Source: Hippopus hippopus (taxonomy: Eukaryota; Mollusca; Bivalvia; Cardiida; Cardiidae). From it: a stretch of 64,000 nucleotides of DNA. The DNA lies in contig OX328106.1 in assembly GCA_946811185.2 (NCBI GenBank), forward strand, positions 7,978,777 to 8,042,776, given 5' to 3'. The position numbers and the translations under genes were made by a program. This document shows positions 62,201 through 64,000 of the stretch, in pieces. The notes beneath the pieces were generated by a model. The model worked only from the letters and a program-made list of their open reading frames with translations, did no database searches and was not told the DNA's origin. Position 1 is the first letter of the stretch, and the number at the start of each line of letters is the position of its first letter.

Positions 62201-63830
62201 GAAACTGCATTGGTCTATTAAAGACTACCGAAATTTTCATTGGTCGATCATCAGACACCGTTACCAAACATAGCACATTGGTGACTCCCTCTATATCACA
62301 TATATGATATAGGGGCAGTTGCCAATATACTAGACCAGCCCGCATATCTCAGTTGGTAGAGCGTAGGACTCGTGAACGTGATGTTTCAGGCCACTTGAGG
62401 GTGTGGTTTCGCTTTCCACCGCTGGCCATCTAAAATTACTAATAGCCTTTCGAATGAGACGTTAAACCAAGGTCCCGTGTGACGATGCTATATACCGTGC
62501 ACGTTAAAGAACCAGGCGTAAGTAAAGTTGGGTTTCATTCTATATCTGCACTATACCCCGTAATTAAACTAACAGCGGTGGCAACGATAAATAAACGCGA
62601 ATTCGGTCAGTCGGCCAATGTACTAGTTTGGGTAACAGTGTCTGACGGTCGACGAATGAAAATTTCAGTATTCTGAAATAGACCAATGGAGTTTCAGTGG
62701 CCTTTGGTTTGGATTAACGTTATTTGTGAAACCTCAGAAAGAGCCCCATGTGGTCTGCAGAACAGAGGCCTTAAGGATGAATTAAAGCTTTAGCCTAAAC
62801 CAGCAATTGCAACAGAAAGTAATCTTATATTACCATCGGACGGTATATAAACTTTGAAACCCTCACTGATTTCAACTTCTCTTTGTTATTTGTAAGTCGA
62901 AAATTCGAATGTTTTTTGTCATTGTCAGATAAAAAAAACTTCCTCTTTTCTGCTTTTTGTCAGTTGATGAAAAGAAAAACAAACAAATGATCATGTATAA
63001 GTGGCCGACTCTATAAAGCAAACAATCTGTCTAAAGCAAATGAGCATGCTCTGGCACGAGGGGGTTTACTACATCTCCGTTATGCATTAAACCATACAAG
63101 TCATTCCATGTTCATGAATTCATAAAATCCATTTTGTAAGACATACGACTACTGTCTGGGGTAGATTGATCCTTTGACATGCAGAAAGTTGACCTGCAGC
63201 AAAACGTTTCGACCTAAGTCAGGCTGTACAGACTTCGCAGGTTGATCTTGGTCGACACTTTTTGCAGAGTTTCCCATAGGTGCTTGCTTAATCCTAATCC
63301 ATAAAGTGCTAAAAGGTGCTGTCTGATCTTTGATCTACACTATCCGTTTTGCTGAGATACTGTGGACAAAATGCAACCATTAAATTGCAGTTGCATATAC
63401 TTTTATCTTATTCTACACTTAAATGTCCATTGGGTTTATTCTGCGCTTTCAACCCTTTCCCACACAATTCCTGGTTTTAACGGCCCGTAGGGAAGAGGCC
63501 TTTTGAAAACATTGTGGGAAAAGGAGAAAATGCTGGTAACCAACATTTTCTCCTTTTCCAACAATATTTTTACCCTTTCAAAAACAGATATCTTGATTCA
63601 AGCTAATTGTGATTTGTCGTCTGCAAATGCTTTCAAATTGGATGAGTCTAAAATGTTGTTTGGTGAAGAGTTAAGACCTGATACAAGTTTGGACTGTATT
63701 TGTAGACATTTATCAATAACCGTCTTGCTGGAATGACTGAGAACATTAATGGGTGGTATACCTCACTGAACGACAAACAAAGTGAAGGTTTGTGGAGTTT
63801 TATAAGCGGTTCCAGCGATCCATCTCTTAT
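26064..63830 (+). CDS. Multi-domain C-type lectin (gene-level span of eight exons, incomplete at both ends)
   Basis: Eight plus-strand exons with GT-AG borders join in one frame into C-type lectin domains: domain 1 (26064-26239, 27682-27806, 29093-29226), domain 2 (55570-55730, 57762-57880, 60253-60380) and two-thirds of domain 3 (62006-62178, 63706-63830). Every domain has the same cut pattern, entering in phase 1, then phases 0 and 2, leaving in phase 1, so a domain can be added or skipped without changing frame. Such proteins bind sugars outside the cell, often in innate immunity; a mannose-receptor-like or secreted multi-lectin protein is likely. No signal peptide exon, membrane segment or final exon is visible. 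The intron between domains 1 and 2 is 26.3 kb and holds a 19.6-kb tandem array. Confidence 0.8.
26279..26366. repeat. (GA)n/(CAGA)n microsatellite
   Basis: GAGAGAGAGAG followed by CAGACAGACAGACAAATAGA-type tetranucleotides, about 40 bp after the donor of lectin exon a. Confidence 0.9.
26510..26690. repeat. Fragments of MITE families C and A
   Basis: 26510-26610 carries a family C end (TGTTCTGTGTAAAGGGGCCT, ATGTATCTGC, then a CAACCTGCACAGCCCATGTA hairpin). 26655-26690 carries the right end of family A (TTGTGTGGTAAAGAGTTAA). Confidence 0.6.
26868..27600. repeat. Degenerate CGTAGTTGAAC repeat region with inverted halves
   Basis: The left part (26868-27170) is full of GTAGTTGAACGTAGTTG-like pieces. 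The right part (27290-27600) has both orientations, with inverse forms such as CTACTAACACTACGACACAC near the end. A GC-richer unique core (27175-27290, around AAGGCGGCATGGCAGAATAA) sits between. The layout is that of a transposon with repetitive subterminal arms, but I could not define clean terminal repeats. It ends about 80 bp before lectin exon b of domain 1. Confidence 0.6.
27682..27806 (+). CDS. Lectin domain 1, exon b
   Basis: Acceptor GATTACCTTACAG, donor GACAA|GTAAGT; 125 bp, phase 0 in, phase 2 out. It encodes SFLSDEVPYLADTPVAHWVD and LSYKNGAWTSVKGPP, matching the W-I-G-L-type strand and the G-x-W-x-W-x-D-G region of a C-type lectin domain in a diverged form (HWVDLSYKNGAWTS). Confidence 0.85.
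27818..28084. mobile_element. MITE family C, full length
   Basis: Left TGAACCATGTTCCATGAAAA then GGGGGTTTAATG; right GATGCATGAACCCTCCTTCT then GCCGGAGCATGGCTCAT. It starts only 11 bp after the end of lectin exon b, right behind the splice donor. Confidence 0.8.
28085..29010. other. Intron DNA with repeat fragments
   Basis: A family B hairpin remnant (28140-28215) and a degraded family A centre (28890-28960, AGAATGCTGGTAGCCAGCAT). No reading frame of interest was found. Confidence 0.55.
29093..29226 (+). CDS. Lectin domain 1, exon c
   Basis: Acceptor ATTTGTTTTAG, donor ATATGT|GTAAGT; 134 bp, phase 2 in, phase 1 out. It encodes WAGQEPDNVAGRENCAVMRM and GRFSDRGCMTTANYICKTT. The calcium/sugar position reads EPD, where mannose-type lectins have EPN and galactose-type QPD. 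The second calcium motif WND is FSD. The two cysteines closing the fold are present. Calcium binding may survive, but sugar specificity is not predictable. Confidence 0.85.
29246..29350. repeat. MITE family C, left part
   Basis: GAGCCATCATGCTCTGTGAA then AAGGGGCTTCAGTGCATCTG, and the hairpin CAGACTGTGCAGTCTGCGCA. It starts about 20 bp behind the donor of lectin exon c. Confidence 0.7.
29522..29880. mobile_element. MITE with CCGGTTTTACGAAAAA ends (family D)
   Basis: Left GGGCCCGGTTTTACGAAAAA then GCTTAAGTC, right GACTTAAGTTTTTTCGTGAA then ACCGGACTG: clear inverted ends. Internal TGAGTC and AACTCAACTTAAGTC motifs repeat in both orientations. A second copy lies at about 56125-56553. Confidence 0.75.
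30040..30140. repeat. MITE family C end fragment
   Basis: TGCCATGCTCTGGCAACAAG then GGCGGTTTAAGCATCTCC, followed by TGTATTGTACCAAGCAAGTC as in other family C copies. A poly(T) tract lies just upstream (29985-30004). Confidence 0.6.
30142..30950. other. Intron DNA, nothing recognised
   Basis: AT-rich and without significant reading frames or known repeat families; part of the 26.3-kb lectin intron. Confidence 0.6.
30953..31026 (-). repeat. tRNA-like sequence (SINE head or tRNA pseudogene)
   Basis: On the minus strand: TTGTAGCAATGTGGTAGAGC (A-box region), then a B box GGTTCTGGGTTCAATCCCAG and CCTTCGGGGCT. Spacing between the boxes is near that of a tRNA, but the acceptor arms do not pair convincingly. 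No SINE body was recognised downstream. Confidence 0.5.
31215..31428. mobile_element. MITE family B, full length
   Basis: Left CCTTAGGCTGCTAAATGCAA, hairpin TCAGACTGCACAGAACATGC / AGTCTGATCTTTGATCTACA, right TATTCAGCAGGACAAGGGTTAA. About 215 bp. Confidence 0.75.
31745..31945 (+). mobile_element. Probable SINE
   Basis: GGGGTCCTGCATGGCTTACT in the head region, GTCCTTAGGCAAGACACTTC in the body and GCGACATTAAACGCCATTCA in the tail. The ATTAAACGCC tail resembles the other SINEs here. The tRNA-related head is not clear. Confidence 0.45.
31960..32719. other. Intron DNA, nothing recognised
   Basis: AT-rich; no gene or known repeat seen. Confidence 0.55.
32720..32945. mobile_element. MITE family A, full length
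   Basis: AAACCTTACAAAACAATCCC at the left, the hairpin GAGAAAATGCTGGTAACCAG, and TTGTGTGGTAAAGAGTTAA at the right. Confidence 0.75.
32946..34439. other. Intron DNA, nothing recognised
   Basis: AT-rich with short A and T runs; no gene or known repeat seen. A family B fragment follows at 34440-34575. Confidence 0.55.
34710..34736. repeat. Short perfect hairpin
   Basis: TATGTACTTTAT, a TAA loop, then ATAAAGTACATA: 12-bp perfect arms about 315 bp to the left of the large tandem array. Significance unknown. Confidence 0.85.
36109..36489 (-). pseudogene. His-Me finger homing-endonuclease-like frame, unit 1
   Basis: 126 codons from ATG. Residues 30-67 read DECVVWTGPT, YGYG (42-45), a VDGKR turn (51-55) and LVYQLAYFV, the pattern of the N-terminal zinc-loop part of His-Me finger homing endonucleases (C-x-x-W-x-G...GYG...G-K-R...H-R-L-A-Y). 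After DKH (77-79) the frame leaves the homology, but at 36203-36247 another frame reads HLCPNKLCINVDHLS. Its H, C, C, H spacing (0, +2, +7, +12) equals that of I-PpoI (H98, C100, C105, H110). One base is missing between the two parts. The asparagine expected nine residues after the last histidine is not seen. Probably an inactive relic; a short translated protein is possible but unproven. Confidence 0.6.
37205..37585 (-). pseudogene. Endonuclease-like frame, unit 2
   Basis: 126 codons; differs from unit 1 by Pro12 to Leu, Ile17 to Met, Ala21 to Asp, and Val to Ala near residue 104. Same frame break before the HLCPNKLC motif. It sits in a 5'-truncated unit. Confidence 0.6.
38968..39348 (-). 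pseudogene. Endonuclease-like frame, unit 3
   Basis: 126 codons; Asp40 is Tyr (TYIYGYG). The predicted protein is identical to unit 7, its partner in the higher-order repeat. Confidence 0.6.
40067..40370. repeat. Rearranged extra piece inside array unit 4
   Basis: A second, partial copy of the endonuclease 3' half (including HLCPNKLC) stops at CTTGACAAAG and jumps to GTCTATATAATCAGC from the 5' part of the unit. At GATCAAT it jumps back to GTCACTTCTC upstream of the complete frame. Equivalent pieces occur in units 5, 6, 8, 9 and 10 (about 42190-42500, 44320-44630, 47550-47860, 49670-49985, 51800-52115). The junctions fall in short shared words (ACAAAG; GATCAAT). Confidence 0.85.
40409..40810 (-). 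pseudogene. Endonuclease-like frame, unit 4
   Basis: 133 codons: a changed stop region extends the C-terminus by KFLEFFM. It also has RNDL and SLSHD variants and CVQIN. Identical in protein to unit 8. Confidence 0.6.
42559..42939 (-). pseudogene. Endonuclease-like frame, unit 5
   Basis: 126 codons; VVMFRNAL and CVQIN variants. It differs from its higher-order partner (unit 9) at several residues, unlike units 3/7 and 4/8. Confidence 0.6.
44688..45068 (-). pseudogene. Endonuclease-like frame, unit 6
   Basis: 126 codons; VVMFRNAL, SLSHD and TYIYGYG variants. Confidence 0.6.
46452..46832 (-). pseudogene. Endonuclease-like frame, unit 7
   Basis: 126 codons, same protein as unit 3. Confidence 0.6.
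47893..48294 (-). pseudogene. Endonuclease-like frame, unit 8
   Basis: 133 codons, same protein as unit 4, including the seven-residue extension. Confidence 0.6.
50043..50423 (-). pseudogene. Endonuclease-like frame, unit 9
   Basis: 126 codons; Lys13 is Glu (CPERVV) and Asp40 is Tyr. Confidence 0.6.
52172..52552 (-). pseudogene. Endonuclease-like frame, unit 10
   Basis: 126 codons; Asp77 is Glu (CSEKH), Asp40 is Tyr. Confidence 0.6.
53276..53656 (-). pseudogene. Endonuclease-like frame, unit 11
   Basis: 126 codons; VVMFRNAL variant with Asp40 kept. It lies in a 5'-truncated unit, the last unit with a complete frame. Confidence 0.6.
54636..55420. other. Right flank of the array
   Basis: No gene seen. 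A run of 15 G lies at 54865-54879 and an A run at about 55155-55169. A family A hairpin remnant (AAAAATGCTAGTTAACAGCA) follows at 55425-55480. Confidence 0.6.
55570..55730 (+). CDS. Lectin domain 2, exon a
   Basis: Acceptor ACTCTGATTTCAG, donor AAGAAA|GTGAGT; 161 bp, phase 1 in, phase 0 out. It encodes YSPSDNIGCGPWIRGGHYSY, then NWQQARGFCQQKGGDLLKLD, the classic helix-1 cysteine and G-G-x-L-x-x-L-D motif. The first codon is completed by the single T left from 29226, which supports direct joining across the 26.3-kb intron. Confidence 0.88.
55746..56011. mobile_element. MITE family C, full length
   Basis: TTGAGCCATGCTTTGTGAAA then AGGGGGCTTAATGC at the left, mirrored by TTAAGCCCCCTTTTCCCACA then GAGCGTCTCA at the right; subterminal hairpin CAGCCTACGCAGTCCGCGCA. 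It starts 16 bp after the exon donor. Confidence 0.85.
56125..56553. mobile_element. MITE family D, degraded second copy
   Basis: Right end: a poly(T) run, then CCACGAAACCGGGCCTTGC. Interior motifs TCTTAAGTTGACGCAACG, TTTCAGACTCAACTTACC and GGGAAATAAGTCTG match 29522-29880. The left end is unclear. Confidence 0.6.
56560..57050. other. Intron DNA, nothing recognised
   Basis: No gene. Short G and T runs (56809-56817, 56874-56887) and a weak internal similarity between 56565-56770 and 56820-56960 (TTTCTTGTCC / TGTTGCTTCTTTTCC, TGGTAACAGGTT) suggest an old local duplication. Confidence 0.45.
57055..57292. mobile_element. MITE with long inverted repeats
   Basis: Left TATGGAAACTGTCTTGAAGA then TAACAATCTGTTATTGTATAG and TCGGTCC; right GGACCGACTGTACAATAATA then GATTGTCATCTTCACTATAC and TTTCCATAG. 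Arms of about 55-60 bp with an unrelated centre. Confidence 0.85.
57355..57615. mobile_element. MITE family C, full length
   Basis: Left ATGAGCTATGCCTTTAGTCA (degraded), right TCAGATGCATTAAATCCGCT then TTTCACAGAGCATGGCTCA; hairpin TTTGCGAGAACTGCGCAGAC near the right end. Opposite orientation to the copy at 55746-56011. Confidence 0.75.
57762..57880 (+). CDS. Lectin domain 2, exon b
   Basis: Acceptor TTTTATGAACAG, donor TATAGT|GTGAGT; 119 bp, phase 0 in, phase 2 out. It encodes TWLNQQLLDPAKNRVFWSGL then GGSFVWADGTPIDPT: the F-W-x-G-L and W-x-D-G-x-P landmarks of a typical C-type lectin domain. Confidence 0.9.
57881..58477. other. Intron DNA, nothing recognised
   Basis: No gene or known repeat seen. 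Confidence 0.55.
58478..58688. mobile_element. MITE family B, full length
   Basis: TTAACCCTTAGGCTGCTGAT at the left and CAGCAGGATAAGGGTTAA at the right; central hairpin CAGACTGTACAGAACGTGCA with GATCTACACTGTCCGC. This is the best family B copy here. Confidence 0.85.
58690..59160. other. Intron DNA, nothing recognised
   Basis: No gene or known repeat seen, apart from a short family C-like scrap near 59085-59130. Confidence 0.5.
59165..60240 (-). mobile_element. 5'-truncated non-LTR retrotransposon (LINE) fragment
   Basis: Read on the minus strand, 60240-59430 encodes the end of a reverse-transcriptase protein in decayed form: LKDILDFNSSFQTLEQLNTK, then TYIQWFQFRTNHRILGTNYF, and a zinc-knuckle-like CTLCSNDQETIENLL*SCP in which the usual Trp is a TAG stop. 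Coding ends with LEEFEINCDGFWSFLKE and a stop near 59430. A 3' untranslated part follows, ending ATATACGGGGGACAATAAAC and an A-rich tail near 59165. Several stops and frame changes; not functional. It lies within the lectin intron, antisense to the gene. Confidence 0.75.
60253..60388 (+). CDS. Lectin domain 2, exon c, with optional stop
   Basis: Acceptor TTCCCTATATTTTAG; enters in phase 2. It encodes NWNQEPNDYMGREDCAVIYN then GQYNDVTCSMKAAAICELNN: EPN (mannose/GlcNAc-type calcium site), a YND version of WND, and both closing cysteines. If spliced at CAATCAAG|GTTCTT the exon ends at 60380 in phase 1 and joins the next exon in frame (GACPQGW). If not spliced, two codons later it reaches TAA (60386-60388), giving a protein that stops after domain 2. 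The donor is GT but far from consensus. Confidence 0.85.
60575..61085. mobile_element. MITE family C interrupted by a SINE
   Basis: Left part 60575-60691 (GAGTCATGCTGTGGCAAAAG, AGGGTTTAATGCACC) and right part 60929-61085 (GCAAATGCATTGGGCACCCT, TTTCACAGAACATGAC), with the hairpin CAGCCTGCGCAGAATGCGCA in the right part. The SINE at 60692-60928 splits it. Confidence 0.85.
60692..60928 (+). mobile_element. tRNA-derived SINE (type 1) with target duplication
   Basis: Head GGCCCGGCCGGGTAGCGCAG, B box GCAGGTTCGATACCCGGTTG, tail ACGGCGTTAAAACAAATCAA. The 12-bp flanks AACCAATTGGAT (60680-60691) and AACCAATTGAAT (60929-60940) differ at one base, so the insertion is fairly recent. Confidence 0.9.
61383..61606. 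mobile_element. MITE with self-complementary inverted ends
   Basis: Left ATTCGGACATTTGCATAAAG then TGTCGTCTCGG; right CCGAGATGACACTTTACGCA then AATGTCTGAATG. Each end contains its own hairpin GATCAGCCTGCGCAGTCCGC / GCAGGCTAATCC. Centre of about 90 bp. This TIR type is familiar from heterodont bivalves (from memory). Confidence 0.85.
61690..61990. repeat. Two overlapping family C pieces
   Basis: 61694-61760 has a family C end (CTCCGAACAGTGGAGTTCAA, TGCATCTCTGTGATTCGTGA). 61765-61985 has both ends of a shorter element (AAAGGGGGCATAATTAATCT ... CATTAAACCCCCTTTTGACA then GGGCAGGGCTCAT). The right end lies about 20 bp before the acceptor of the next lectin exon. Confidence 0.65.
62006..62178 (+). 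CDS. Lectin domain 3, exon a
   Basis: Acceptor AAACCTCGACAG, donor GAAATG|GTAGGT; 173 bp, phase 1 in, phase 0 out. It encodes ACPQGWTANAENCYLFTPYN, then EAINYCSHFGYNATTKGNLL and SIDSTDEM: first cysteine pair, helix-1 cysteine and L-x-S-I-D-S motif. Possible N-glycosylation at NAS and NAT. Confidence 0.88.
62338..62600 (+). mobile_element. tRNA-derived SINE, second kind
   Basis: Head GCCCGCATATCTCAGTTGGT then AGAGCGTAGGACTCGTGA (A-box region), a B-box-like GTGGTTTCGCTTTCCACC, then GAATGAGACGTTAAACCAAG and GTGCACGTTAAAGAACCAGG, a body I recall from widespread marine-invertebrate SINEs. It is not a functional tRNA gene. Confidence 0.65.
62605..63044. other. Intron DNA, nothing recognised
   Basis: 62630-62760 resembles, in inverse, part of 62195-62270 (GTAACAGTGTCTGACGGTCG versus CGATCATCAGACACCGTTAC), so the two stretches flank the SINE as inverted repeats. 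No gene seen. Confidence 0.5.
63045..63260. mobile_element. MITE family C, left and central part
   Basis: GAGCATGCTCTGGCACGAGG then GGGTTTACTACATCTCC at the left; hairpin GTCAGGCTGTACAGACTTCG near the right. The right terminal repeat is lost. Confidence 0.65.
63448..63674. mobile_element. MITE family A, full length
   Basis: TTTCAACCCTTTCCCACACA at the left, the hairpin GGGAAAAGGAGAAAATGCTG / CCAACATTTTCTCCTTTTCC, and TTGTTTGGTGAAGAGTTAA at the right. It ends 31 bp before the next lectin exon, so it probably contributes to the branch-point region of that intron. Confidence 0.8.
63706..63830 (+). CDS. Lectin domain 3, exon b
   Basis: Acceptor GGACTGTATTTGTAG, donor CTTAT|GTGAGT; 125 bp, phase 0 in, phase 2 out. 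It encodes TFINNRLAGMTENINGWYTS then LNDKQSEGLWSFISGSSDPS, with the W-x-x-S-L-N-D landmark. The third exon of this domain must lie beyond the window. Confidence 0.88.
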
Positions 63831-63859
63831 GTGAGTAGTTGTTTCTTTCATTTCGTCTA

Positions 63860-64000
63860 TACTCTAGAAAGAGGGAGCTTATTGTACTTGCAAAACATAT
63901 CGACTCATGTCAGCCTTGGCAGTCCGCGCAGGCTGACATTGTCAATTTTCTTTGCTATTTGTAAATTTTCTGCGTGACAAAGGACCAACTTACCTCCAAA
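63860..64000. repeat. MITE family C, cut by the window edge
   Basis: TACTCTAGAAAGAGGGAGCT then TATTGTACTTGC, and the hairpin CAGCCTTGGCAGTCCGCGCA. It starts about 30 bp behind the lectin exon donor, as in three earlier introns. Confidence 0.65.

Noticed and set aside
62338..62430. Functional tRNA gene
   Set aside because: The A- and B-box-like stretches are spaced and mutated as in SINE heads, the acceptor stem does not pair, and a SINE body follows.

Overview
The window looks like nuclear DNA of a bivalve mollusc, probably a heterodont clam; the species cannot be named from sequence alone. It is AT-rich and gene-poor, with GT-AG introns, C-type lectin exons, tRNA-derived SINEs ending in a CGTTAAA-like tail, and many short inverted-repeat elements (MITEs) of the kind common in bivalve genomes. 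There are no operons, ribosome-binding sites or other bacterial signs.

Layout. (1) 1-5835 and 20169-23595 are two copies of a segmental duplication. Each carries a polyamine-oxidase-type flavin amine oxidase: intact at 3807-5171 (minus), dead at 21678-23032 (minus). (2) 6870-7619 is a 750-bp transposon made mostly of ACGTGCGCACGT palindromes; its ends, target duplication and a 34-codon remnant point to a non-autonomous IS3EU-type DNA transposon. (3) 12139-15819 (minus) is a decayed copy of a large coiled-coil protein gene with a C-terminal SH3-like barrel; I recognise the family, from memory, as multicopy and uncharacterised in cnidarians and molluscs. (4) 17115-18650 is a satellite with a period of about 177 bp and a dyad-symmetric motif. 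(5) From 26064 to the right edge runs one multi-domain C-type lectin gene on the plus strand. Eight exons are visible, forming two complete carbohydrate-recognition domains and two-thirds of a third. Each domain is cut into three exons with the same intron phases (1-0-2-1).

The most striking structure is the 26.3-kb intron between lectin domains 1 and 2. It holds a 19.6-kb tandem array (35051-54635) of a 1.75-2.13-kb unit, including a 7.48-kb higher-order repeat present twice. Every unit except the cut-off last one carries, on the minus strand, a 126- or 133-codon reading frame that looks like the front part of a zinc-binding His-Me finger (I-PpoI-like) homing endonuclease. The catalytic/zinc motif HLCPNKLCINVDH follows directly but in another frame, apparently after a one-base deletion shared by all copies. 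The array therefore seems to be a satellite grown from an already broken endonuclease gene or element.

The rest is intron or intergenic DNA filled with at least three recurrent MITE families (called A, B and C here), SINEs (some nested), a 5'-truncated LINE (59165-60240) and simple repeats. All domain and family assignments rest on reading motifs by eye; no database search was run.
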